Assembly: GCF_003966715.1 (NCBI RefSeq)
Contig: NZ_AP018907.1
Location: 2,778,001-2,842,000, forward strand
Direction of reading: 5' to 3'
Source: Blastochloris tepida
Lineage (GTDB): Bacteria > Pseudomonadota > Alphaproteobacteria > Rhizobiales > Xanthobacteraceae
Length of the DNA stretch: 64,000 nucleotides
Shown here: positions 36,985 to 44,992 of the stretch, in pieces
Layout: each line of letters opens with the position of its first letter
How positions within the stretch are numbered: the first letter of the stretch is position 1
Made by a program: the position numbers and the translations under genes
The notes under the pieces: generated by a model
Databases searched by the model: none
What the model saw: the letters and a program-made list of their open reading frames with translations, nothing else
Told to the model about the DNA's origin: nothing

Positions 36985-38653
36985 TGCTGTTTGCAGCATC
37001 AAGCATTGCCTTGAGATAAGCGAGGGTCGACTCGGCCTTGGCCATTTCGGCCTGGTATCTCGCATAACGGGCGGTCAGGCGATCGCGCAGGGCGTCGGCC
37101 CGGTCCTCGATGTCCGAGACATCCGATTCATAGTCGCTAATCTTTTCATTCAGGTTATCGATCACCGTCTGGATCGAGCCCGTCGAGGAATTGGCTGCGC
37201 CATTCGCCGCATTGTAGAGGCGGTCGGCAAGACCATAGCTCAACGTCACGTTGATCGACTCGGACGCATCGCCGATGAAGACGAAGGTGAAGCCTTCATA
37301 GGCTGTGCCCTTGGCGCCGATGATGCGGGTGCCGCTGACCGTGAACAGCGAGCTGTCGCCGCCGACCGAGGCCGAGGTGATGGCGCCCGAGCCGTCCACC
37401 TCGACATCGAGCGTGAAGGACGTCGGCGCCATGGTGCCACGGCGAAGCACCGTGAACTCGTCCGATGACGCCTGGAAGCTGAAGTTCAGCAGCGCCTTCA
37501 CCTTGTCCAACTGCGACAGGAGGGAATCCTCCAGCGTGGAGTCATCGAGGACGAGGTGGTTCGTGGCATCGAAGCTGAGGCCGAGCAGCGCCATCGACTC
37601 CTCGTCGATCACGGTATTGAGCGCGGTCATCACGTCGGAATTGACCGAGCGCAGCGTGCCGTCGGCGAACAGCACGGCGCTGTCGGCAGCGGTGCCGGCT
37701 GCGCTCGTCGCCTGCTGGGTGATGACGAAATCGCGATAGGCGTTGTAGGTGTCGACCACGCTCTGGATGGAATCGGCCACCGAGCTGAGATTGGCGCTGA
37801 CCTCCACCGTCACCGAGGTGTCCGTCGGGGTGGTGGCATAGAGATAGAACGTCACGCCTTCGAGCGCGTCGCTGATCTCGTTCGAATCGCGGGTGATCTG
37901 CACGCCGTCGACGGTGAGGATGGCGTCCTTGGCCTCTTGCAGCACATTGGCGAAGGTACCGGTGCCGCTGGTGACGCCGAGGCCGTTCAGCACATCGTCG
38001 CCGGACACGGCGGTCGCCGTGATGTCCTTGCCGGTGTCGGTCGCGGTCAGCACCAGCTTGTAGTCTGTGTCGGAGACCTTCAGCACCGCGGCCTTGACGC
38101 CGCTCTGGCTGGAGACGGTGTTGATGGCCGAGGCGATCTCGGTCAGGCTCATCGTGTCCGTCACGGTGACGTTCACCGCGGTGCCGCCATCGACGCCGAG
38201 GCTGAAAACGCCATTGTAGCCGAGATCGTCGGTCTTGCTGGTCTGGGCGTTGCTCGCCACCTTGTGGGCGGTGGCCAGCTGCGTGACCTTGATATCGTAG
38301 GTGCCGAGCTCGGTGCCGTCATTGACGGCGACACCCAGCACGTTGCTGGCGGTATAGGTGCCGTTGGTCGACAGATAGGCCGTGCGGCTGTTGAACACGT
38401 CCTTGGACTGATCCGAATAGCCGGATGGCGCGCTGAGACTGTAGGCCGCGGACGCCATGCTGGAGAGCAGCGACTGCAGCTCCTGATAGGCGGAGACCTT
38501 GGTCTCGGCCTTGGTGATCCTGGTCTCGATACTGTCGGCGATCGACAGCTTGGCCGCGACGACCTCCTCGATCAGCGCGCTCCAATCCGAGTTCAGGGCC
38601 GAGCTGGTGAAGCTCGTCGAGGTCGAGGAACCGGTGCTCGAGACGCTGGCCAT
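36977..38653 (-). CDS. fliD: Flagellar filament cap protein FliD (HAP2)
   Basis: 558 residues. The N-terminal HAP2 region has SALNSDWSALIEEVVAAKLS and the coiled RITKAETKVSAYQELQSLLS. The middle contains FliD_N/FliD_C-type segments (YDIKVTQLATAHKVASNAQT, VTFYLYATTPTDTSVTVEVS). The C-terminal coiled coil ends RYARYQAEMAKAESTLAYLK. FliD forms the cap under which flagellin subunits fold. Two-base-step coupling to fliS (8-bp overlap). No Cys residues, as usual for axial proteins. Confidence 0.92.
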   Translation of the reverse strand: MASVSSTGSSTSTSFTSSALNSDWSALIEEVVAAKLSIADSIETRITKAETKVSAYQELQSLLSSMASAAYSLSAPSGYSDQSKDVFNSRTAYLSTNGTYTASNVLGVAVNDGTELGTYDIKVTQLATAHKVASNAQTSKTDDLGYNGVFSLGVDGGTAVNVTVTDTMSLTEIASAINTVSSQSGVKAAVLKVSDTDYKLVLTATDTGKDITATAVSGDDVLNGLGVTSGTGTFANVLQEAKDAILTVDGVQITRDSNEISDALEGVTFYLYATTPTDTSVTVEVSANLSSVADSIQSVVDTYNAYRDFVITQQATSAAGTAADSAVLFADGTLRSVNSDVMTALNTVIDEESMALLGLSFDATNHLVLDDSTLEDSLLSQLDKVKALLNFSFQASSDEFTVLRRGTMAPTSFTLDVEVDGSGAITSASVGGDSSLFTVSGTRIIGAKGTAYEGFTFVFIGDASESINVTLSYGLADRLYNAANGAANSSTGSIQTVIDNLNEKISDYESDVSDIEDRADALRDRLTARYARYQAEMAKAESTLAYLKAMLDAANSND

Positions 38654-38715
38654 GGCGGGTCATCCATTTTGGAGAAACGGCGGCGGGCCGGGCCCGCCGC
38701 CGTCCGTGAGCGCGA

Positions 38716-39555
38716 TCAGCCGAGCAGCTTCAGCAGCGCCTGCGGCATGGAGTTGGCCGAGGCCGCAGCGGCGACGGCCGCCTGCACCTTCACCTCGGAC
38801 GAGGACAGCTTGGCCTGCTCGGCCGCGATGTCGACGTCCTCGATCGCCGAATTGGCGGCGCTGAGGTTTTCCACCGAGGTGGCGATGGTCGCGGCGCGGA
38901 ACTCGAAGCGCGACTGCGCGGCGCCGATGTTGGCGCGGGCGGTCGACACCGTGTCGAGAGCCGTATCGAGAGCGGTCACGGCGGCCAGCGCGCCGGCCTG
39001 GGTGTCAACCGCGAGGGCGGCGATGCCGAGCGTGGCGGACGACAGGTCGGCGGTGGTCTCGAGCGACAGCGAGATCAAGTCAGTCGCGTCGGAGCCGACC
39101 AGGACGTTGCCGAACGTGCCGGTGCCGTCGAGCAGGCTCTGGCCGTTGTAGCGGGTGCTGCTCGCGATCGCGTTGATTTCGTTGTCGAGTTCCTGGAATT
39201 CCGCGTCGATGTAGGCACGCATCGTGTCGGCACCGCCGGTCGCCGTCACCGTCGCCGACGCCGACTGCGAGGCCAGCGCCTTCATGCGCATCAGAATGTC
39301 GGACACGTTGGCAGCGCCGCCGTCGGCGGTCTGCAGCATCGCGATGGCGTGCGAGGCGTTGGTGGCCGCCTGCTCGAGCGCCACGACGTCCGACGAGATG
39401 CGGGTCGAGATGGCGAGGCCGGCGGCGTCGTCCGACGCCTTGTTGATGCGCGAACCGGACGCGATCTTGGACAGCGAGCTCGACTGATCGGCCGAGTTGA
39501 CGTTCAGATAGCGGACGGCCGAGTTGGCGGCGGTGTTGGTCGAAATAACGGGCAT
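38716..39555 (-). CDS. fliC: Flagellin
   Basis: 279 residues from ATG at 39555 with AAAGG upstream. The N-terminus PVISTNTAANSAVRYLNVNS, then LSKIASGSRINKASDDAAGL AISTR, is the conserved D0/D1 flagellin region. The C-terminus (ARANIGAAQSRFEFRAATI ATSVENL... AAAASANSMPQALLKLLG) completes it. The exposed central domain is very short, so the filament is of the small alphaproteobacterial type. Polymerises outside the cell to form the filament; chaperoned by FliS. Lies 148 bp after an ECF sigma gene, with its own promoter likely in that gap. Confidence 0.94.
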   Translation of the reverse strand: MPVISTNTAANSAVRYLNVNSADQSSSLSKIASGSRINKASDDAAGLAISTRISSDVVALEQAATNASHAIAMLQTADGGAANVSDILMRMKALASQSASATVTATGGADTMRAYIDAEFQELDNEINAIASSTRYNGQSLLDGTGTFGNVLVGSDATDLISLSLETTADLSSATLGIAALAVDTQAGALAAVTALDTALDTVSTARANIGAAQSRFEFRAATIATSVENLSAANSAIEDVDIAAEQAKLSSSEVKVQAAVAAAASANSMPQALLKLLG

Positions 39556-39703
39556 TGGTGTCAACCTTTCTGTTGAACGAAGCCTCCGGCATTCTGCCGG
39601 CGGCGGTGACGCGATCGGGTCTGTGTTCCGGTGGCGTCTACAGGTTCAACGAAGGCCTGCCCCCCAAACTGGCGGACCAGTCCGCGGCCATGCTGGCGCA
39701 TGG

Positions 39704-40372
39704 TTAGTCCGCGGTTAACGACTGGCGGATCGAGCGCTCCTGGCTGCGCAACAGCTTGCGAAGCTGCTGGCGGCCGCGCTTGAGCAGCGACTCCACCGCC
39801 GACACCGTGGTCTGCATCACCTCGGCAATCTCGGCGTTGGACAGGTTCTCGTGGTAGGAGAGGATGAGCACCACCCGCTGGTGGTCGGGCAGCTGGCCCA
39901 TGGCGCCTTCGAGCGCATTCACCACCTCGGTGCGATGAAGCTGGGTCTCGGCGCCCGGCGCGCCGTCCGGCACCTCGGGCGCGGTCTCCAGATCCTGGCT
40001 GCGCGGCTGGCGGCGCAGGTCGATGCAGCGGTTGGTCACCACCCGGTAGAGCCAGGTCGAGAACTTGGCCCGGCCGCCCTCCCAGCGGCCGCGATGGGTC
40101 CACACCTTCAGCAGCACATCCTGCACCACGTCCTCGGCGTCGGCCGGATTGTCGAGGATCCGCAGCGCCAGCGCGTAGGCGCGGTCGAGGTGGCGGCGCA
40201 CCAGCAGCGCGAACGCCGTCTCGTCACTCTCGCCGATGCGCTGCAGCAGCTCGTCGTCGCTGGCCGCGGCCGAAATCGCCGAACTGGCAGCACGCCGCGC
40301 CGCGCCGGGGGCCTCCGGCTGGAGCGTTGCAGCGCCCGCGACCGGCGCCGTCAAGACCGATGCGTTTGCCAT
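39704..40372 (-). CDS. ECF-type RNA polymerase sigma factor
   Basis: 222 residues from ATG at 40372, with GGAGGG six bases upstream; a longer frame to 40504 is not needed. After about 35 disordered residues, region 2 reads DETAFALLVRRHLDRAYALA and DNPADAEDVVQDVLLKVWTH, with KFSTWLYRVVTNRCIDLRR. Region 4 reads LPDHQRVVLILSYHENLSNA EIAEVMQTTVSAVESLLKRG. It directs RNA polymerase to a small regulon. No anti-sigma gene lies next to it. It sits immediately upstream of flagellin on the same strand, so a link with flagellar gene control is possible. Confidence 0.88.
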   Translation of the reverse strand: MANASVLTAPVAGAATLQPEAPGAARRAASSAISAAASDDELLQRIGESDETAFALLVRRHLDRAYALALRILDNPADAEDVVQDVLLKVWTHRGRWEGGRAKFSTWLYRVVTNRCIDLRRQPRSQDLETAPEVPDGAPGAETQLHRTEVVNALEGAMGQLPDHQRVVLILSYHENLSNAEIAEVMQTTVSAVESLLKRGRQQLRKLLRSQERSIRQSLTAD

Positions 40373-41143
40373 CTCGAACCCTCCACGCCGCCGCTGCCGC
40401 GTCCATCCAACGAACAATATTTGGACTATCCTCAAGGTAAATTCAAGCGTATAGACGCGCGGACTCGAAAATTTATTGGCTTGCTCTAGGTATTTTATTC
40501 CCATCTGCTGTAGGCATTTTTTGCCTACTTACATATTTGAAGTAATTGAAAACGAATTGACTGCAATTCAGACGACAGTCGCAACCGCTGCGCACCGCCG
40601 CTGGCCGATGATGCCGTCCGCCCCGGAACCGATCCCGCCGGACGTCCGACGCCGGCCATCCAACCCCGGCCATGCCGGCGTTTCGGCCGTCGGACCGGAC
40701 TCTCCGGCGGATCGGCCGGACATGGCTTCTCCGCCATACATCCCCGCCGTTCTGTGGCCCCTGGGGCGGCCGCGCGCCGCGCGGCGGTATCGCGATAGCC
40801 GGCAACAACTCGCGCCGGTACTGCCGGCGCTCGGTTCAATCGAGAGTTTCCGGCGTGCCGCAAAGTCGGGCCCGGGGGCCAATACCTGACGACGACTTCG
40901 CCGGAACTTGGCGACCATGCGGGCACCTCCCGGCGGAAACACCCTGCCGCCACAATCCCGGCGGCATAATGCACGTTTTGATTGTCTTTTTCGCCTTTTG
41001 TGGCGCATTTCCGCACAAGCTGCCGCAAAACATTCACAATGTATTAACCATAATATTTCGAATTTTATTGTTTTCGTTAAGCAGTTATTGACCATATTTG
41101 CGACGCAAGCCTTAATCGAACGCGAAAAGCGGCGGGGGCTACC
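40373..41143. other. 771-bp intergenic region, partly AT-rich
   Basis: Divergent gap between the sigma-factor gene and the gene at 41144. A 7-bp hairpin GTAGGCA / TGCCTAC around a T-loop lies at 40510-40528. The stretch 41025-41110 is strikingly AT-rich (ACAATGTATTAACCATAATA) compared with the rest and is a likely promoter zone for the rightward gene. No convincing coding frame was found. Confidence 0.5.
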
Positions 41144-42331
41144 TTGGCAAAGCACGAGACATCGTCAGCACACGCGGTCGCACAGGCCGGTCTTGCAACG
41201 GCCGGTGTTGCAGCAGTCGGTCTTGCATCAGTCGGCCTCGCAGCGGCCGTGCACGCTTCGAACGGGTCTGCCGGCGGGCACCCTCCGGGGCACGGGGCGG
41301 GTGGCCATGGTGGGAGCGGGATTGGCGTGGGCGGCCACGGCGCCAACGCTCATTCCGGCGGCCACATGCCGTCCGGGCATGGCGCCGGCCGGGGACCGGC
41401 ACGCGCGCCGGCCGGCGGCCTGCCGGGCGCCGGGGCCGCGCGCCGCCCGGGCGAGCTGGAGACCACCCGCCCCCACCTGAAGGCGCCCGGCAAGGGCGGC
41501 GCCAAGCGCGAGCATCCGCACCAGCGGCCGGCGCCCGAAAAGATCCTCCAGGCGTTCAACACCTGGTCGTTCAAGCGCGAGCAGCCGGACAACAAGCAGG
41601 CCATCCTGAACGTGATTGGCGATCTCGTGCATCACGATCAGCCGATCCAGTTCCTGATGTACTGGGGCAAGGGCCCGCGCCATTCACTGGCGAAACCGGA
41701 CACCGCCTGCCTCGATCACCTGAAGGACCTCACGCGGCGCGTCGACGAGGTCTACCGGCATGGCGCGACCTTCCGGCTGATCTTCACCGACACGCATGCC
41801 GAGTTGAACGGCCACGGCCGGGACGTCTGCGAGCGCTATTTCCAGGCGGTGGCGGCGGCGGCGGCGGCGCGCGGCTTCGACGCCTGCCGGCTGAGCCATC
41901 TGATGGCGGCGGTCGGCATGGTCGAGTGCGACGGCGACATCGACGAGGCGGTGCCCGAGGACACACTGGAGAAGCTGCGCGTATGCGCCGAGAAATGGTA
42001 CCGCGGCGAAGGCGGCGCCACCGATGGCGCCGAGAAATACTACCGCATGAACATGCGCGAGAAGCGGGTGGTCGAGCTCGCCTTCCCGCGCGCCATCTTC
42101 ACCACCTTCAATGGCAGCCAGTTCCGCAGCCTGTTTCCGGACCGGCTGCCGGTGTTCTACATGTATTCGCTGCGGCGCGGCGTCAGCATCAAGCCGTGGT
42201 TCATCCCGGAGGCGGCGGACGGCACCGATCCGCACCATGCCGACGCGCATCACGCCGACGCATCCCACCCCCAAGCGGGCTCGACCGATGCGCCTTGGGC
42301 CGATGCGCCGCCGGCCGGCCCGGCAGCCTGA
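41144..42331 (+). CDS. Uncharacterised His/Gly-rich protein; possible distant PvcA/Dit1-type isonitrile synthase
   Basis: 395 residues from TTG at 41144 (GGCGGGGG upstream); the start is uncertain because the first ~130 residues are low complexity. They hold a 5-residue repeat (GLATAGVAAVGLASVGLAA) and a Gly/His tract (GAGGHGGSGIGVGGHGANAH). The folded part begins near EKILQAFNTWSFKREQ. The stretch QPIQFLMYWGKGPRHSLAKP, DTACLDHLKDLTRRVDEVYR and GATFRLIFTDTHAELNG has the spacing of PvcA/Dit1 enzymes (PIxF, KxP, PD, EVYxxGA, D), which make an isonitrile from an amino acid and ribulose-5-phosphate; this resemblance is weak and unproven. The tail is again His-rich (DPHHADAHHADASHP). An EamA transporter gene follows after 14 bp. 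Confidence 0.55.
   Translation: MAKHETSSAHAVAQAGLATAGVAAVGLASVGLAAAVHASNGSAGGHPPGHGAGGHGGSGIGVGGHGANAHSGGHMPSGHGAGRGPARAPAGGLPGAGAARRPGELETTRPHLKAPGKGGAKREHPHQRPAPEKILQAFNTWSFKREQPDNKQAILNVIGDLVHHDQPIQFLMYWGKGPRHSLAKPDTACLDHLKDLTRRVDEVYRHGATFRLIFTDTHAELNGHGRDVCERYFQAVAAAAAARGFDACRLSHLMAAVGMVECDGDIDEAVPEDTLEKLRVCAEKWYRGEGGATDGAEKYYRMNMREKRVVELAFPRAIFTTFNGSQFRSLFPDRLPVFYMYSLRRGVSIKPWFIPEAADGTDPHHADAHHADASHPQAGSTDAPWADAPPAGPAA
41189..41248 (+). repeat. 15-bp tandem repeat, four units, in coding sequence
   Basis: GGTCTTGCAACGGCC, GGTGTTGCAGCAGTC, GGTCTTGCATCAGTC and GGCCTCGCAGCGGCC follow each other directly and encode a five-residue repeat (GLATA, GVAAV, GLASV, GLAAA). Two further 15-bp pairs lie in the 3' end of the same gene at 42233-42262 and 42284-42313. 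Confidence 0.9.
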
Positions 42332-42345
42332 CCCGCGGCCCGGCG

Positions 42346-43440
42346 ATGACCGACACCGTCCTGCCGCACGCGCGCCCCGCGCCCTCGCCCCCACACTGGA
42401 CGGCCATGGCCCCGCGGGAGCGGAGCGTCCCGGAATATGCCGAGCGCCGCATCGCCGCCGCGCCGGCCATTGCTCCGGCCGGGCCGCGGACCCCGCGCCC
42501 CGCGGCCGCGCCGCGGCAAATGCCGGCGAGCGCGCCAGCCAAGACAGCGAACGCGCCGGCCAAGACGGTGCGCGTCGACAATGTGCCGCGCGGCATCCTC
42601 TACATGATCGCGGCGACGATGTTCTTCGCGGTGTCGCACGCCATCAGCAAATGGCTGGTGGCAACCTATCCGGTCGGCGAGGTGATGTTCTTCCGCTCGC
42701 TGTCGTCGCTTCTCGTCACCGCGGCGCTGGTCCTGCCCTTCACCGGGCTCGCGGTGTTCGATACGCCGCGGCCGGGCGCGCACTTGGCGCGCGGCTTCTC
42801 CCAGGCCTGCTCGCAGACCTTCGCGGTCATCGCCTTCAGCATGATGCCGCTGGCCGGGGCCATCGCCATCAATTTCTCGGCGCCGCTGTGGGCGGCGCTC
42901 CTGTCGGTGTTCTGGCTGAAGGAGCGGGCCGGGCCGGCGCGCTGGGCGGCGCTGCTGACCGGTTTCAGCGGCGTGGTCATCGTCGCCAATCCCGGCGCCG
43001 ATGCGCTGCAGATCGGCGCGCTGTTCGCGCTGGCCAATGCGGTGATGTACGGCAGCGTCACAGTGGCGGTGCGCGGCATGTCGGCCACCGAGTCCGCCAA
43101 CACGCTGATGATGTGGCAGCTGATGACGGTGGCGGCCTTCCACGCCGCGCTGCTGCCGTTCGGGCTGGTCACGCCGACACCGCAGGATGCGCTGCTGCTG
43201 TTCCTCACCGGCGCGGCCAATTCGGGGGCGCAATACACCTGGACCAAGGCGCTGTCGCTGGCGCCGACCGCCGCCGTCTCGCCCTTCTACTACCTGCTGC
43301 TGGTGTGGGCGATGGGCGTCGGCTTCCTGGTGTGGGGCGACGTGCCGACGCCTGGCCTCATCGCCGGCTCGGCGGTGGTGGTGGGCTCGGGCCTGTTCCT
43401 GCTGTGGCACGAGACGCGGCGGCACAAGGAAAAGAAATAG
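42346..43440 (+). CDS. EamA/DMT-superfamily transporter
   Basis: 364 residues from ATG at 42346, of which the first ~75 are Pro/Ala-rich (with a repeated SAPAKTANAPAKT) and the rest has ten hydrophobic helices in two five-helix EamA repeats: GILYMIAATMFFAVSHAISK first, QIGALFALANAVMYGSVTVA second. DMT transporters move metabolites such as amino acids or nucleotide-sugar-like compounds; RhaT- and S-adenosylmethionine-type members are similar. It lies 14 bp after the His-rich gene and ends 10 bp from the convergent creatininase gene, so it likely forms an operon with the former and may export its product. Confidence 0.85.
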   Translation: MTDTVLPHARPAPSPPHWTAMAPRERSVPEYAERRIAAAPAIAPAGPRTPRPAAAPRQMPASAPAKTANAPAKTVRVDNVPRGILYMIAATMFFAVSHAISKWLVATYPVGEVMFFRSLSSLLVTAALVLPFTGLAVFDTPRPGAHLARGFSQACSQTFAVIAFSMMPLAGAIAINFSAPLWAALLSVFWLKERAGPARWAALLTGFSGVVIVANPGADALQIGALFALANAVMYGSVTVAVRGMSATESANTLMMWQLMTVAAFHAALLPFGLVTPTPQDALLLFLTGAANSGAQYTWTKALSLAPTAAVSPFYYLLLVWAMGVGFLVWGDVPTPGLIAGSAVVVGSGLFLLWHETRRHKEKK

Positions 43441-43450
43441 CGGTTGGGGG

Positions 43451-44281
43451 TCAGCCGGCCCCCTCCCCGCCGCCGAGCGGCCCCGCCGCCAGCGCCGTCA
43501 TGTCGAAGGCCTCGACGTCGCGCAACAGCGCGATGAAGGCGCGCGCGCCGTGATCCGCCGCGGCGCGGCCCTTCTCCGCCGTCGCGGCGGCGGCGTTGCC
43601 GACCACGCCCGCGGCATTGAGATCCTGCGCCATCCAGCCGAAGCCGACCGGGCTCGTCGCCCGCAGCCGGGCGAAGCGCGTCTCCATGTCCTCGGCGTGC
43701 GAGGCGAACTCCCGCGCCAGCTCCATGCGCACCAGATCGGGCCGGAACGCCAGCATCAGCGAGGTCTCGATCTCGCCGCCATGGATGCCGAAGCGCACCT
43801 CGTGCGCGCCGAACAGCCCCTCGGGATAGCCGAGCTTGTGCCAGGAGCAGGTGACGGCGAGCATACCGTGCCGTGCCCGCAGGTCGCGTGCCAGCAGGTC
43901 GGCGGCGGCGACATTGCCGCCATGGCTGGTGACGATGACGAGCTTGCGCAGGCCGGCGCGGTGAAGTGCCGCGCCGATGGCCTGCCAGCCGGCCAGCGCG
44001 GTGGCCGGCGCCAGACTCAGCGTGCCGGGAAAGGCGAGATGCTCGGGCGAGATGCCGATCGCCTGCACCGGCAGCAGCACCGCCGGCAGGTCGTCCGGCG
44101 AGAGCTCGGCCACCCGCGCCAGATAGCCCTCGGCGATGGCGGCGTCGGTGCCGAGCGGCAGATGCGGCCCGTGCTGCTCGACCGCGGCCAGCGGCAGCAC
44201 GGCAATCCAGCGCGCGGTCTCGCCGGCCGCGATCTCGGGCCACGTCAGGTCCGTCCACCACCGCCGGGGCGGCATCGGCAT
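43451..44281 (-). CDS. Creatininase-family amidohydrolase
   Basis: 276 residues with the metal-site signatures of the creatininase fold: VEQHGPHLPLGTD (Glu35, His37, Asp46), IVTSHGGNVAAADLL and FGIHGGEIETSLML. Family members include creatinine amidohydrolase, formamide hydrolases of riboflavin and F420-like pathways and the mycofactocin protein MftE; the substrate here is not determined. Convergent with the EamA gene (10-bp gap) and divergent from the marR gene, 171 bp away, so MarR may control it. Confidence 0.85.
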   Translation of the reverse strand: MPMPPRRWWTDLTWPEIAAGETARWIAVLPLAAVEQHGPHLPLGTDAAIAEGYLARVAELSPDDLPAVLLPVQAIGISPEHLAFPGTLSLAPATALAGWQAIGAALHRAGLRKLVIVTSHGGNVAAADLLARDLRARHGMLAVTCSWHKLGYPEGLFGAHEVRFGIHGGEIETSLMLAFRPDLVRMELAREFASHAEDMETRFARLRATSPVGFGWMAQDLNAAGVVGNAAAATAEKGRAAADHGARAFIALLRDVEAFDMTALAAGPLGGGEGAG

Positions 44282-44452
44282 GCTCCGACTCCTTTTTGCG
44301 CGCGCATTTTCTTCGCCGACATACAGATTTCACGAAGTCGCGGAAACTATCCGGTTGGCAGACTGCGTCGAATGGCTGCAAGAATTGACTGCAAGATGGC
44401 TGTGAGTTGACCGTGCCGGCGATGCCGGCAAGGATTTGGCGGGAGCTGGGCG

Positions 44453-44992
44453 ATGAAGGACGGCAGCGCCAAGGACGTCTACACCAAGACAGTCGGCTAC
44501 CGGCTCAATCACACGGCCCGGCTGCAGCGGGCGCGCGCCGCCCGCCTGTTGGCCGGCCTCGGCCTGTTTCCCGGCCAGGAGACGGTGCTGAAGCTCCTGG
44601 CCGAGGGCGACGGCCGCACCATGGGCGATCTTGCCGGCGCGCTGCGGGTGCGCCCGCCCACCGCCTCCAAGACCATCGCCCGCCTCGCCGTGCAGGGGCT
44701 GGTCGAGCGCCGGGCCTCGAACGGCGACGGCCGGCTGGTGCGCGTCCACCTGACCGAGGCGGGACGCGCGCGCGCCGACGCCATCGACGGCATCTGGCAT
44801 GCGCTTGAGCAGGAAATGGTCGAGGGGCTGGACGGCAAGGACCGGAAGCGGCTGCGCAAGCTGCTGCGCCGGATCGAGAAGAACCTCGCCGCCCGGCTCG
44901 GCACCGAATCGCACGAGCACGAGGACGACGCCGAGGACGCCGACGACGAGCCGGTGCCCCCGACGATCAAGCCGGTCGCGGTATCAGATTAG
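44453..44992 (+). CDS. MarR-family transcriptional regulator
   Basis: 179 residues. The winged helix-turn-helix is clear: MGDLAGALRVRPPTASKTIA RLAVQGLVERRASNGDGRLV with the basic wing, then VHLTEAGRARADAIDGIWHA. It has an unusual acidic C-terminal tail (HEHEDDAEDADDEPVPPT). MarR proteins are dimeric repressors released by small ligands and usually act on adjacent divergent genes, here the creatininase gene. Its last 9 bp overlap the convergent chrA gene. Confidence 0.88.
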   Translation: MKDGSAKDVYTKTVGYRLNHTARLQRARAARLLAGLGLFPGQETVLKLLAEGDGRTMGDLAGALRVRPPTASKTIARLAVQGLVERRASNGDGRLVRVHLTEAGRARADAIDGIWHALEQEMVEGLDGKDRKRLRKLLRRIEKNLAARLGTESHEHEDDAEDADDEPVPPTIKPVAVSD

